DNA from: Acinetobacter harbinensis
Lineage (GTDB): Bacteria > Pseudomonadota > Gammaproteobacteria > Pseudomonadales > Moraxellaceae
DNA: 42,861 bases
NCBI RefSeq assembly: GCF_000816495.1
Contig: NZ_JXBK01000001.1
Location: 2,073,046-2,115,906, forward strand
Direction of reading: 5' to 3'
In this document: positions 24,165 through 32,850 of the stretch, in pieces
Layout: the number at the start of each line of letters is the position of its first letter
How positions within the stretch are numbered: position 1 is the stretch's first letter
Made by a program: the position numbers and the translations under genes
The notes under the pieces: generated by a model
Databases searched by the model: none
Told to the model about the DNA's origin: nothing
What the model saw: the letters and a program-made list of their open reading frames with translations, nothing else

Positions 24165-25376
24165 ATGAATAACATTACCCTTGCACCCATACAAGTTGAT
24201 CAACCTTCTCATTTGATGCCAGTCTTTGGCCGTCAGCCGATCAGCTTCGTCCGCGGTCGAGGTTCTTATCTTTATACTGCAGATGGCACGGAATACTTCG
24301 ATGCGCTGACCGGTATTGCGGTTTGCGGTTTAGGTCATGCACATCCCGTGATTGCCGACGCCATTGCCGATCAAGCGGCTACGCTGATTCATACCAGTAA
24401 CTTATTTGAAGTGCCATGGCAAACGGCGGCGGCACAAAAGCTTGCCGAAGTCTCTGGCATGGAAGAAATTTTCTTTTCCAATAGTGGTGCAGAAGCCAAC
24501 GAAGGCGCTATTAAAATTGCCCGTAAATTTGGTTGTATGCAAGGCATTGCTCGCCCTAAAATTATTGTGGCTGATCGCTCTTTTCATGGCCGTACCATGG
24601 CCACGCTAGCTGCCACTGGCAATAAAAAAGTTCAAGAAGGTTTTGGCCCCTTGGTTGAGGGCTTTATTCGTGTGCCGTTTGGTGACTTAGACGCCATTAA
24701 AGAAGCTGCTGTTCATCATCCCGATATTGTGGCTGTGTTTGTCGAGCCGATTCAAGGCGAAGGTGGTGTCAATACCGCACCTCAAGGATTCAGCTATTTA
24801 GAAGAAATTCGTCAGCTGTGTAATCAACATCAATGGTTAATGATGCTTGATGAAGTGCAAACTGGCAATGGACGTACAGGTCAATATTTTGCCTATCAAC
24901 ATACGCAAATTGTGCCGGATGTTTTAACCACCGCAAAAGGATTGGGCAACGGCTTCCCTATTGGCGCAGTCATGACCCAAGGCCGCGGTGTGGGTGTATT
25001 AACCGCGGGCAACCATGGCTCAACCTATAGCGGCAGCGCACTCGGTTCACGTGTGGTTTATACCGTCATTGATTTGATCCAAAAAGAAAATTTAGTTGAA
25101 AATGCAGCCCATATGGGGGCTTATATTGTTGAGCAACTCAAACAACAATTGGCCGATCAACACGTGATAGTCCGTGGCTTTGGTTTAATGATTGGGATTG
25201 AGTTGCCGAAAGCTTGTGCGCAGTTGGTCGATATTGCACGTGATGAACATCAATTAATTATTAATGTCACCGCCGGTTCAGTCATTCGTTTATTGCCGGT
25301 GTTGAATATTACGCAAACACAGGCCGATCATTTGGTTGATACACTGGTGAAAATGATTAAAAGTTTTCTAGCCTAA
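24165..25376 (+). CDS. argD: Acetylornithine/succinylornithine aminotransferase family
   Basis: A 403-aa fold-type I PLP aminotransferase of class III. Phosphate-binding NSGAEANEGAIKIARK, FHGRTMATL and the Asp of MMLDEVQTGNGRTG are present, and the internal aldimine Lys lies in TTAKGLGNGFPIGA. The sequence and length fit ArgD, which converts N-acetylglutamate semialdehyde to acetylornithine in arginine synthesis and can also act on succinyldiaminopimelate. Related class III enzymes for GABA or putrescine differ in the FHGRT and TTAKG surroundings. It is a single gene, with a TATATAAA-type -10 region about 40 bp upstream and a terminator after the stop. Confidence 0.88.
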   Translation: MNNITLAPIQVDQPSHLMPVFGRQPISFVRGRGSYLYTADGTEYFDALTGIAVCGLGHAHPVIADAIADQAATLIHTSNLFEVPWQTAAAQKLAEVSGMEEIFFSNSGAEANEGAIKIARKFGCMQGIARPKIIVADRSFHGRTMATLAATGNKKVQEGFGPLVEGFIRVPFGDLDAIKEAAVHHPDIVAVFVEPIQGEGGVNTAPQGFSYLEEIRQLCNQHQWLMMLDEVQTGNGRTGQYFAYQHTQIVPDVLTTAKGLGNGFPIGAVMTQGRGVGVLTAGNHGSTYSGSALGSRVVYTVIDLIQKENLVENAAHMGAYIVEQLKQQLADQHVIVRGFGLMIGIELPKACAQLVDIARDEHQLIINVTAGSVIRLLPVLNITQTQADHLVDTLVKMIKSFLA

Positions 25377-25396
25377 ATATTCCTGTATAAAAACAC

Positions 25397-25422
25397 AAAA
25401 AGCCGCAAATCGCGGCTTTTTT
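25397..25422. terminator. Terminator between argD and the LysR gene
   Basis: AAAAGCCGC pairs with GCGGCTTTT around a 5-nt loop, followed by TTTTTT. Its flanks allow use in both directions. Confidence 0.85.
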
Positions 25423-25435
25423 ATAGACAGCTGTT

Positions 25436-26365
25436 TTATGAAACGTCTTTATACATTCTACCGCCGGGTAATTGGCAGAAATATTGTTTTAAGGCATCTA
25501 AACAGCGCTGAACTTTCATCGGTTGTTGATCTAATTTGCACACAATCGCAGATAAATTAAAATTAGGCAGTTTCCATTCTGGCAATACTTCAACCAATGC
25601 ACCGCTGATTAGATCTTTTTGTACATCCAAATATAAAATACGAGCGATTCCATGCCCCTGTTGACACAAGGCTTTGGTGACCAAAACATTATTTGAGCTT
25701 AAACGTGAATTCATTTCCAAATGCACGATTTCATCGGTGTTATTGTGTTGAAAAGTGAAATATTGACAATCTTTCCTCACATTAATCGGAATTAAGTCAT
25801 GCTGTTTTAAATCTTCAGGACGTGAGATGGGCGCACTCTGATTTAAATAACTCGGCGAAGCCACCAAAACCTGATCAACGCGCGCCAGTGGCACCACATG
25901 AAAGGGGGATTCTTCCAGTTTAGAACTTAAGCGTAGCGCAATATCAATGCGCTGCTCCATCAGATTGACACATTGATTATCGGCTTCTAAATGAACGGCT
26001 AAACCCCGATGTGCAGACATCCAATGAGATAATGCAGGCACAATGTGGTTTGCAGCCAATTCGGGGGTGGTGGAAATGCGCAACTCTCCCACTAAGTCAT
26101 CGCGTAATTCATTAATGCGTATTCTACCGCGCTCTGCAGCGGCCAACATTTCTTGGCAACTGTGGAAAAAAGCTTGTCCGGCTTCAGTTAGACTCAACTT
26201 TCTGGTAGAGCGATATAAAAGGGTCACTTCCATCTCTTGCTCTAAAGAACGAATTTGTTGACTGACTGCACTGGTGGTAATGCCCAAACTACGCGCCGCA
26301 CCACTGAATGAGTTTTTTTCCACAACACAAGCAAATACACCCATTGCTCGAAGTTGATCTAACAT
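25436..26365 (-). CDS. LysR-family transcriptional regulator
   Basis: A 309-aa LysR regulator. The winged HTH at the N-terminus reads SFSGAARSLGITTSAVSQQIRSLE, and a periplasmic-binding-fold effector domain (about 90-300) follows. I start at ATG 26365 with AAGGGGAATTT; the open frame to 26413 begins at a TTG. The effector and targets are unknown. LysR proteins usually control a divergent neighbour, but the neighbour here reads in the same direction, so its targets may lie elsewhere. The first residues (MLDQLRAMGVFACVVEKNSFS) place it in the CrgA/PA2758-like group of LTTRs. Confidence 0.92.
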   Translation of the reverse strand: MLDQLRAMGVFACVVEKNSFSGAARSLGITTSAVSQQIRSLEQEMEVTLLYRSTRKLSLTEAGQAFFHSCQEMLAAAERGRIRINELRDDLVGELRISTTPELAANHIVPALSHWMSAHRGLAVHLEADNQCVNLMEQRIDIALRLSSKLEESPFHVVPLARVDQVLVASPSYLNQSAPISRPEDLKQHDLIPINVRKDCQYFTFQHNNTDEIVHLEMNSRLSSNNVLVTKALCQQGHGIARILYLDVQKDLISGALVEVLPEWKLPNFNLSAIVCKLDQQPMKVQRCLDALKQYFCQLPGGRMYKDVS

Positions 26366-26457
26366 AAATTCCCCTTTGAAATTATGGGCCGCTTTATCTT
26401 TCGATAAAACCAACCCATTGTATTATACGGTGAAATTCAGCTATTGCATTATTTTAT

Positions 26458-27270
26458 TTAGTTAATTGGTAAAACTTGAACTGGATCAATAGGCTTACCA
26501 TCTAAACGAACTTGAAACTCAAGCATGGTACGTGTAGTTCCAGTTGAGCCCATTTCTGCAATTTTCTGTCCAGCCACGACATTATCACCACTTTTCACAT
26601 TCATTTTATTGTTATGTGCATAGGCGGAAATATAGCCATCAATATGTTTAATTAAAATTAAATTACCATATTCTTTTAAGCCATCTGCAGCATAGACCAC
26701 TTGACCATCTGCGGCGGCATAAATGGCATCGCCCACATTACCGGCATAGCGAATCCCTTTAATATTATTGGCCAAACTGAAGTTTTGAATCACGGCTCCC
26801 ATACTTGGTTTGACCCAGCGTAAAGCTGATGCTTTAGATGATGCCACCGGAACAGTCGGCAGATTTTTAACCGCAGGCGCTGTTGTGGTCTTGGCTGGAT
26901 AAGTCGCGACGGTTTGACGTTGAATCGGTGCCGCTTGCGTGACCGCTTGAGTGCTGGTCGTTGGGCGAGAAGCCGAGGTTTTTAAACGCAACGATTGCCC
27001 GACGTAAATACGATATGGCGGCGCAATATCATTCATCTCTGCCACGCTGACATATCCTAATCCATAACGCGCAGCGATGGCGCTTAACGTATCGCCAGAT
27101 CGAACGGTATAATAACCGGGCGCAGTGGCATAACGTGTGGTGTTATTCACTTGCGGTTTAGATGCACAGCCAGTCAAAATTACCGTAGACAGCGCAGCGC
27201 TAGACAATAGAATAATTTTTAACAACCCTGAAGGCCGAGCAAATAAGCGATACGCAGACAATAAGTGCAT
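26458..27270 (-). CDS. nlpD: LysM-LytM lipoprotein, NlpD-like amidase activator
   Basis: A 270-aa lipoprotein from ATG 27270, which has AGAGGAAG upstream; the longer frame to 27363 lacks this. It has a signal peptide with lipobox LTGC, a LysM domain (YYTVRSGDTLSAIAARYG, peptidoglycan binding), a Thr/Ala-rich linker, and a C-terminal M23/LytM domain. The domain lacks the metal ligands: the HxH position reads LEFQVR and the first His/Asp pair is absent, though YAHNN remains. This matches NlpD/EnvC-type activators of amidases in daughter-cell separation rather than active endopeptidases. It lies 109 bp downstream of surE, and surE-nlpD linkage is common. Confidence 0.85.
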   Translation of the reverse strand: MHLLSAYRLFARPSGLLKIILLSSAALSTVILTGCASKPQVNNTTRYATAPGYYTVRSGDTLSAIAARYGLGYVSVAEMNDIAPPYRIYVGQSLRLKTSASRPTTSTQAVTQAAPIQRQTVATYPAKTTTAPAVKNLPTVPVASSKASALRWVKPSMGAVIQNFSLANNIKGIRYAGNVGDAIYAAADGQVVYAADGLKEYGNLILIKHIDGYISAYAHNNKMNVKSGDNVVAGQKIAEMGSTGTTRTMLEFQVRLDGKPIDPVQVLPIN

Positions 27271-27379
27271 TAATCTTCCTCTGTACATATAAATGTATTT
27301 ATTGATTTGCGCTAAGGTTAACAAAAAAGTATATGAAAAATTATTTCGGTTGTACATTTTCACAAAGTTATAACACTAC

Positions 27380-28156
27380 TCAATCCGATTTAGAAAACTG
27401 CGTATGTAATGTATGCAAAATTTCATAATTGGTGGCATCCATTTGAATTGGAGTAATACTGACAAAGCCATGCGCTACTGCAAAAAAGTCCGATTCAATT
27501 TCAGTCATGCCCTTTTTCGGCTCTGTCACAGCTTCACCGGATAAGCCAATCCAATACACTTGACGACCACGTGGGTCAACATGACTGGTGATTGGCTTGG
27601 ACTGACTGCGCTGTCCTTGATAGGTGATTTTTGCACCTTGTAGCTCAGCGACATCAGGAATATTAATATTTAAAATATGCCGTGGCGGAACTGGGGGTAA
27701 ACCTGCTTCAATAAAATCATGTACCCATTTTGCCGCTTGTGCGTAATCTTGAGCGGTATCATAAGAACGTACATTATGCCCCGCCAAAGATACTGCGATG
27801 GCGGGTTGCTTCATTAAACGCCCTTCAAAAGCCGCGCCGACGGTGCCTGAATACAGCACGTCATCCCCTAAATTAGCACCACTATTAATACCACTGACCA
27901 CCAGATCAAATTCAAAATCAAATAAGCCATTCATGGATAAATACACGCAATCGGCTGGTGTGCCGTTAACCGCCCAGACATCGGGTGAGATTTGAATGGG
28001 CCGTAAAGGACGATCTAAAGTTAATGCACTGGAAAAACCACTGCGTTCACTTTCAGGGGCAACCACCACCACACGTCCCAGCGGCGCTAAAGCGTGTGCC
28101 AGTGCCTGAATACCGGGAGCAAAAACACCATCATCATTGGCAATTAATATATTCAC
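27380..28156 (-). CDS. surE: 5'/3'-nucleotidase SurE
   Basis: A 258-aa SurE with the metal-binding set: Asp8-Asp9 (ILIANDDG), Ser39 (ESERSG) and Asn91 ([11 protein letters not shown]). SurE dephosphorylates nucleoside monophosphates and is linked to stationary-phase survival. The start is GTG with GAGAG about 8 nt upstream. It heads the surE-nlpD pair; pcm, often found between them elsewhere, is missing here. Confidence 0.96.
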   Translation of the reverse strand: MNILIANDDGVFAPGIQALAHALAPLGRVVVVAPESERSGFSSALTLDRPLRPIQISPDVWAVNGTPADCVYLSMNGLFDFEFDLVVSGINSGANLGDDVLYSGTVGAAFEGRLMKQPAIAVSLAGHNVRSYDTAQDYAQAAKWVHDFIEAGLPPVPPRHILNINIPDVAELQGAKITYQGQRSQSKPITSHVDPRGRQVYWIGLSGEAVTEPKKGMTEIESDFFAVAHGFVSITPIQMDATNYEILHTLHTQFSKSD

Positions 28157-28510
28157 TTAAAAACTCTCAAAAGGTGGATTAAATTGTTCAGTTAAGGTCT
28201 GGGTTAAATTTGGCTGTAAGCCATCTATATATGAAAGCTTACGCCATTAAAAAATATGCGCGCAAGCAAAAGTGCGGTTTGCTGTTTGAACCGTTAAAAT
28301 GAATGACCATTGCAGATCAACATCAATCAAGCAAAAAGTCATCCCACGGCTTTAAAACCAAATGCCATCTTTACACAGTTAAAGCCAACTGCATCACCAA
28401 ATACGCAGTTTTTAAGGTTAAAAAATGATAAGTCAGAATATTTGATTGAATAAACCAAAGAAGTATATATATTTAAGCCCGACATCCATTCAACATATGT
28501 GACTCAAAAA
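28157..28510. other. Gene-poor intergenic stretch between surE and the first secreted paralog
   Basis: About 350 bp with no convincing gene. It holds the divergent promoters of surE and the 28511 gene. A 23-codon frame at 28231-28302 (MKAYAIKKYARKQK...) and a 41-codon frame at 28303-28428 lack ribosome binding sites. The first resembles the N-terminus of zinc-type oxidoreductases and could be the trace of a lost gene. Confidence 0.35.
28442..28469 (+). promoter_or_regulatory. Probable promoter of the first secreted paralog
   Basis: TTGATT (28442-28447) and TATATA (28464-28469) are 16 bp apart, about 40 bp before the ATG at 28511. The TA-rich run allows alternative -10 registers. Confidence 0.4.
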
Positions 28511-28885
28511 ATGATTAAAACAATTTCATTTCGTGGCTTAGTGGTTTTAGCTACAGCGGTACTGTTATCTCCTGCGGTGTTGGCCAATTCAGTATTATCT
28601 CCAGCTGAAGCCAATACGATTATTAAAGAAGATATTGCTTCCATTCAAGTTATGGCTGAAATGTGCCCAGCAATTATCGGCAAAAATGCTAAATTTGATC
28701 AAAATATTCAAAAATTGATCCAAGCTGCCCTACAAGACCATGCGGATAAATCTCTGAACTACGATCAGCTTCAAACAGATACAGAATATAAGTCTGTACT
28801 CAATGAAGCACGTGCAGATGCAAAAGACACACCGAAAGATGAACAAAAATTAGTTTGTGCTGATGTCCTTGATTTCGCAGGCTAA
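28511..28885 (+). CDS. Small secreted protein, paralog A (124 aa)
   Basis: A 124-aa protein with a Sec signal peptide (basic start, hydrophobic LVVLATAVLLSPAVLA, Ala-type cleavage site). The mature part is about 100 residues, helical, and has exactly two cysteines, in EMCPAII and KLVCADV, likely a disulfide in the periplasm. It is clearly paralogous to the gene at 29116. I recall such proteins as the Moraxellaceae MCR_0457 family, with no known function; this name is from memory. The ATG at 28511 is preferred on signal-peptide grounds over an in-frame GTG at 28499. Neither has a good ribosome binding site. Confidence 0.75.
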   Translation: MIKTISFRGLVVLATAVLLSPAVLANSVLSPAEANTIIKEDIASIQVMAEMCPAIIGKNAKFDQNIQKLIQAALQDHADKSLNYDQLQTDTEYKSVLNEARADAKDTPKDEQKLVCADVLDFAG

Positions 28886-29115
28886 TCGATAGTCCGTTGA
28901 TCCTGCAATATTCAGCTGATTGGATATTTCAGTTATCGCTATATGTAGCATAACGCTTCTGATCTGAGGCGTTATTCAAACAAATTTCATCTAAGAAACT
29001 TCATTAATCCTTCATTTTTCAACAGCCTCAATACATTTGTGTACTTTTAATTGCTTAAAAAATTGTTAAGCTTACTTTTATTATTCTTTGTTTACATCAT
29101 TTAGGTTGGCTGAAA

Positions 29116-29502
29116 ATGAAATTATCTGTTGTTAAATCTTTGTCTTTAGGCTTACTCACCACCTGTATGACACTGTCAGTTACACACGCGGCTAAATCGT
29201 CAGATGAAAATATTGAAGTGACCCCAACACAAGAAGTCACCCAGCAAGAACTTGCCGCTATTTATGTTTTTTCAGAAATCTGTCCAAAATTAATCAAAGA
29301 CGATGGGCAATTTCAAACAGGCTATGCCAAATTGGCACACGAGTATTTACCTCAAGAACAAAATGCAGTGACCGCGCTGAAAAAAATCACTCAGCAAAAA
29401 AACTTTAAAAGTATTTTAGCCGAAGCTCGAAGCGACGCGAAAAAAGCCGGTGATAGCAAGAACCTGCAAATCTGCCAAGATGTCAGCACATACGGTAATT
29501 AA
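29116..29502 (+). CDS. Small secreted protein, paralog B (128 aa)
   Basis: A 128-aa protein with a signal peptide (MKLSVVKSLSLGLLTTCM.. to THA). Its mature part aligns over its full length with the protein from 28511: EICPKLI matches EMCPAII, EARSDAKKA matches EARADAKDT, and LQICQDVSTYG matches LVCADVLDFAG. The two shared cysteines suggest one conserved disulfide. A run of acidic and Thr/Gln residues (about 28-45) separates the signal from the core. The genes are 230 bp apart on the same strand, with a hairpin between them, so they probably have separate transcripts. The function is unknown; the next gene acts on peptidoglycan, which may hint at an envelope role. Confidence 0.78.
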   Translation: MKLSVVKSLSLGLLTTCMTLSVTHAAKSSDENIEVTPTQEVTQQELAAIYVFSEICPKLIKDDGQFQTGYAKLAHEYLPQEQNAVTALKKITQQKNFKSILAEARSDAKKAGDSKNLQICQDVSTYGN

Positions 29503-29619
29503 TACCAATTGGTTACAATACTTTTGAAATAAGCCGATTTCCCCCATAGAAGTCGGTCTAGCTTTATCCTAAAATGCTAGGCTCTTTGTGCTTATATTAA
29601 GATATTGGAATCACCTAGA

Positions 29620-30768
29620 ATGACCCACAAAAGCGCCATTGCTGCCTTATTGCTATTACCGAGTTTTACTTACGCAGCAACTGTCCTATCTGCACCGCCA
29701 GAGCTTAATAATAAATCTTATGTTTTGATGGACTATGAGACGGGTCAAATTCTCGCCTCAAAAAATGAAAATGAAAAATTAGCCCCAGCGTCAATGACCA
29801 AGATGATGACCAGTTATATCATCGAACAAAAGTTGTTGAGCGGCGATCTCACGGAAGATGAAAAAGTTCGGATGAACGAATCTGCATGGTGTCGTGGCAG
29901 TAGCACGGAATCATGTATGTATGTTCCGCTCAATGGAACAGCAACAGCACTTGAGATGCTACGTGGGATTATTATTCAATCCGGTAATGATGCTTCTAAA
30001 GCCATGGCAGAGCATATTGCCGGCAATGAAGGTACCTTTGCGCATATGATGAACCAAGAAGCAAAACGTATTGGCATGACCAATACCAGCTTCATTAACT
30101 CAACCGGTATGCCGGCTGAGGGTCATTATTCTACCGCTAAAGATATGGCCACTTTGGCCCAACATATCATTCATGACAGTTCAAAATATTATCCTATTTA
30201 TTCTGAAAAAGAATTTACCTTTAATGGCATTAAACAAGGTAACCGTAATGCCTTGTTGTATACCGACCCAAGTGTGGACGGCCTTAAAACCGGTCACACC
30301 AATGAAGCCGGTTATTGCTTAACCACGTCAGCAAAACGTGGCCCGATGCGGTTAATTTCTGTGATTTTTGGCGCCACCAGTATGAATGAACGTGCCTCAC
30401 AAACACGTGAAATTTTATCGTGGGGTTATGCCAACTTTGAAACGGTGAAAGTGCAACCAGCCAATCAAGTGTTAGCCAAAGCCAAAGTTTGGTATGGTAA
30501 AGAAAATGATGTCAAAATTGGTTTGGCTGAAAATTTCAATGTCACTATGCCAAAAGGCCAAGCCGATGCGATTAAAACGCAATTGGTGGTACAACCAAAA
30601 CTCACCGCTCCGCTTAAAAAAGGTCAAGTGGTCGGTAAATTTGTTGCCAGTTTAAATGGTAAAGTTATTTCAGAAAAACCATTGATTGCGCTTCAAAATA
30701 TTGAAGAAGCCGGTTTTTTTTCAAAAATGATCGACCATATCAAACAGTTTTTTAGCAACTTATTTTAA
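29620..30768 (+). CDS. dacC: D-alanyl-D-alanine carboxypeptidase, PBP5/6 family
   Basis: A 382-aa low-molecular-weight penicillin-binding protein with a signal peptide (to about residue 19). The active-site motifs are SMTK (Ser58, Lys61), SGN (IIQSGND) and KTG (DGLKTGHT). A beta-rich C-terminal domain ends in an amphipathic helix (FFSKMIDHIKQFFSNLF) that would attach it to the inner membrane. It trims the terminal D-Ala of peptidoglycan stem peptides. ATG 29620 is the sensible start; the frame upstream begins at a TTG. A terminator follows. The symbol dacC or dacA varies between annotations. Confidence 0.93.
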   Translation: MTHKSAIAALLLLPSFTYAATVLSAPPELNNKSYVLMDYETGQILASKNENEKLAPASMTKMMTSYIIEQKLLSGDLTEDEKVRMNESAWCRGSSTESCMYVPLNGTATALEMLRGIIIQSGNDASKAMAEHIAGNEGTFAHMMNQEAKRIGMTNTSFINSTGMPAEGHYSTAKDMATLAQHIIHDSSKYYPIYSEKEFTFNGIKQGNRNALLYTDPSVDGLKTGHTNEAGYCLTTSAKRGPMRLISVIFGATSMNERASQTREILSWGYANFETVKVQPANQVLAKAKVWYGKENDVKIGLAENFNVTMPKGQADAIKTQLVVQPKLTAPLKKGQVVGKFVASLNGKVISEKPLIALQNIEEAGFFSKMIDHIKQFFSNLF

Positions 30769-30806
30769 TTAAAGCTCAACATTTCCACTTCGCTTTAAAC
30801 TAAGAT

Positions 30807-30839
30807 AAAGCACTCAGCCTTTGGTCTGGGTGCTTTTTT
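30807..30839 (+). terminator. Terminator of dacC
   Basis: AAGCACTCAG pairs with CTGGGTGCTT (one G-U pair) around an 8-nt loop, then TTTTTT. The open frame of the next gene reaches into it, another reason to start that gene at 30887. Confidence 0.8.
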
Positions 30840-30886
30840 GTTCTATACTTTCATTCATCTTTGCTCACTCTTTATTTCATAAACCC

Positions 30887-31417
30887 ATGAAAAATAATAT
30901 TCGACCTTATTTAAGCCATACGCCAAAAATTGATTCTAGTTGCTATATTGATGAAAGCGCTGTGCTGATTGGCGAGGTTTGCTTGGCTGAAAATGTCTCT
31001 GTTTGGCCTTTTGCGGTGATTCGAGGGGATGTCAATTTCATCCAAATTGGGAAAAATTCTAACGTACAAGATCATGTGATGTTGCATGTCAGTCATAAAA
31101 ATGCCGCAAAACCCCAAGGCTCGCCACTGGTGATTGGTGAAGATGTGACAATTGCACATCATGTAACATTACACGGCTGCACCATCGGGAATCGTGTTTT
31201 GATTGGCATCAATAGCATTGTGCTGGATGATGTGATTATTGAAGATGATGTCATGATTGGCGCAGGCTCATTAGTACCGCCGCGCAAAGTATTAAAAAGT
31301 GGTTATTTATATGTCGGCAGTCCGGTACAACAAGTGCGCGCGCTAACTGAGAAAGAAATAGCCTTCTTATCTTATTCTGCGCAAAACTACGTCAAAGTCA
31401 TGCAAAACTATAAATAA
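30887..31417 (+). CDS. Gamma-carbonic-anhydrase-like hexapeptide-repeat protein
   Basis: A 176-aa left-handed beta-helix protein from ATG 30887. Hexapeptide repeats run from about 25 to 150 (VLIGEVCLAENVSVWPFAV, LVIGEDVTIAHHV, VMIGAGS). The zinc-type histidines of the gamma-carbonic-anhydrase/YrdA family are present (DHVMLHVSH and IAHHVTLHGC), as is RGDVNFIQIG. YrdA/PaaY-type relatives bind metal, and some hydrate CO2 or cleave thioesters; the actual activity here cannot be told. It is a single gene that starts shortly after the dacC terminator. Confidence 0.88.
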   Translation: MKNNIRPYLSHTPKIDSSCYIDESAVLIGEVCLAENVSVWPFAVIRGDVNFIQIGKNSNVQDHVMLHVSHKNAAKPQGSPLVIGEDVTIAHHVTLHGCTIGNRVLIGINSIVLDDVIIEDDVMIGAGSLVPPRKVLKSGYLYVGSPVQQVRALTEKEIAFLSYSAQNYVKVMQNYK

Positions 31418-31642
31418 GCTGAACCATTATAAATCTTTACATCAGATGATCTATATAAAGATTAAGTACAGGCAACTGAGTCTGCATCCTTTTATTTTTA
31501 ATTTGCGGTGTGATGTAGCAATTGCATCAATTGATACATCCTAAAAAATAAACTTCTTGTTAAGCCGTTAAATGCCAATGTATCGTGATGGATTAAACAT
31601 TAAATATCTCGTTTTAAGCCTATCTTTATAAAGCTAAAAGTA

Positions 31643-31804
31643 ATGCCAGATACTGAACTTGCATACACTGTAGGGCTTATTGCTACTCTGTGTGGGCAAA
31701 ATCCTCGTGACTTATACAGCAATTTCGAGAAAGACCTAGTAAAAGTAGGGTTTATTTGCAATGAAAATGAGTTAGTTATGACACATCACATAAAGAAAGT
31801 ATAA
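31643..31804 (+). CDS. Hypothetical protein, 53 aa
   Basis: A 53-codon frame with balanced composition (MPDTELAYTVGLIATLCGQ.., then DLYSNFEKDLVKVGFICNE) and a basic end. The ribosome binding site is weak (AAAAG). It could be a real small protein or the remnant of a longer one. It opens an islet of small unrecognised genes that runs to about 33.5 kb. Confidence 0.35.
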   Translation: MPDTELAYTVGLIATLCGQNPRDLYSNFEKDLVKVGFICNENELVMTHHIKKV

Positions 31805-31849
31805 GATAGATACTCAAACATATTATTAGAATCTTATGTGAGCAAAAAC

Positions 31850-32053
31850 ATGGCTAAAAATTTTGTAATTCGATTCGCTAGTGTTCTTTTCCTAGTGATT
31901 CTATTTTCCGCACTTGCTATTCATTTCTTATTTTCAGCGGGAATAACCGTTGTTTTATGGATCTTTGCATTCCCTATTATTCTGGTAATTCCTATTTTTG
32001 TCTCTGTGGCATTGGCAAGTGATGAAGAACTGGGCGTTCTTGCGCATAAATAA
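31850..32053 (+). CDS. Small two-span membrane protein, 67 aa
   Basis: The 67-aa product consists of a short basic start and two adjacent hydrophobic segments (about 7-27 and 30-53: VLFLVILFSALAIHFLF and VVLWIFAFPIILVIPIFV), followed by a polar tail (ASDEELGVLAHK). I take ATG 31850; an in-frame GTG lies 12 nt earlier. TGAG about 8 nt upstream is the only ribosome binding site. The family is unknown. Small hairpin membrane proteins of this size can be stress proteins, holins or toxin-like peptides, and nothing decides among these here. Confidence 0.5.
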   Translation: MAKNFVIRFASVLFLVILFSALAIHFLFSAGITVVLWIFAFPIILVIPIFVSVALASDEELGVLAHK

Positions 32054-32164
32054 AGATTTAAAAGAATTATCCTGTTTAATTAAAGCCCAGCTTTAATTAA
32101 ACACTACAATTAAATTTTTAAATTGTGTGATAATTTGACTAAAATATTCGATAGATCGATAACA

Positions 32165-32431
32165 ATGCGTAGAAAATTTGAACCAGACGTTTTAAATCAA
32201 GTTTATTATTTCTTAAAAGAACGAATGATCTATGATAAGCCGAGTCCTCATTTATGTGTGATTGATTTTTTCTCTGAACTACACTTGGGTACAAAAGAGC
32301 AGTTTCAATACAGCTCTCCAAGTAAAATTCATGGAAATTTTGGGGAAATTAAAATCATCAATCTGATTAATGTGCCCGATTATAGTAATCAAGAGCAATT
32401 TGTGGCTTGGGCGCATAAAATCTTAAACTGA
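32165..32431 (+). CDS. Hypothetical protein, 88 aa
   Basis: A soluble, mixed-charge protein of 88 residues from ATG 32165 (the frame is open to 32123). The start is basic (MRRKFEPDVLNQVYYFLKERM) and the C-terminal half carries PSKIHGNFGEIKIINLINVP and a final helix EQFVAWAHKIL. I do not recognise a family. No good ribosome binding site is visible and the start is uncertain. Its transcript could end at the terminator at 32573-32603. Confidence 0.5.
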   Translation: MRRKFEPDVLNQVYYFLKERMIYDKPSPHLCVIDFFSELHLGTKEQFQYSSPSKIHGNFGEIKIINLINVPDYSNQEQFVAWAHKILN

Positions 32432-32490
32432 TTTCAATGCTCTAAAATACTCGTGCTCTATGTAATTTAAATTCAATAGATAACAAATAC

Positions 32491-32520
32491 TTGTATTAAA
32501 TTATTATAGAGCGCTATAAA
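32491..32520 (+). promoter_or_regulatory. Sigma-70-like promoter ahead of a short terminated unit
   Basis: TTGTAT (32491-32496) and TATAAA (32515-32520) are 18 bp apart. No open frame with a ribosome binding site follows before the terminator at 32573-32603. Confidence 0.45.
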
Positions 32521-32526
32521 GGTTAG

Positions 32527-32603
32527 GTTGCGTTACCACAACACAAGCTTTATCAGAGTAAATCATTGACACAAAAAGCCTAATAGTCATGTTAGGCTTT
32601 TTT
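32527..32603 (+). ncRNA. Candidate small RNA, about 77 nt
   Basis: A promoter (TTGTAT, 18 bp, TATAAA) is followed about 75 nt later by a strong terminator: AAAAAGCCTAA (32573-32583) pairs perfectly with TTAGGCTTTTT (32592-32602), then a T-run. No coding frame fits in between. The hairpin could instead simply end the 88-aa gene, so transcription from 32527 must be shown. Confidence 0.35.
32573..32603. terminator. Strong bidirectional terminator, 11-bp stem
   Basis: AAAAAGCCTAA and TTAGGCTTTTT form an 11-bp perfect stem around an 8-nt loop, with T-runs on both strands. It would end the candidate sRNA and/or the gene at 32165. Confidence 0.8.
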
Positions 32604-32850
32604 AATACCTATAGATTTGTACCATAAGTGCAGATAAAGGCTGAATGCTTAAGATCTTGTTTGGATGAGCTATCTATTAATATGCATAATCAATTAGCAT
32701 CCGTTCTTTCAATAAATTTTTTGAATGAATCATTCGGGTGCATATAAAATATTTTTCCAGAAATATTTAGAACTAAGATCAACAATTAAACGCAGTATAA
32801 AAATTAGCCATGTTCTTATAAGATAAACGATTGTATAAAGGAGAGTAACG
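32604..32850. other. AT-rich gap before the 71-aa gene
   Basis: No open frame of note. AAATATTT occurs twice around TTCCAG near 32745-32770. TATAA boxes close to 32797 and 32817 may be the promoter of the gene at 32851. Confidence 0.3.

Noticed and set aside
28950..28975. Hairpin ATAACGC/GCGTTAT between the two secreted paralogs
   Set aside because: A 7-bp stem but no T-run on either side, so I did not call it a terminator.
29533..29557. Hairpin CCGATTTC/GAAGTCGG after paralog B
   Set aside because: One G-U pair and no T-run; possible structure but not enough for a terminator call.
31838..31849. GTG start giving four extra residues for the two-span membrane protein
   Set aside because: The ATG at 31850 gives a better N-terminus; the GTG has no Shine-Dalgarno sequence.
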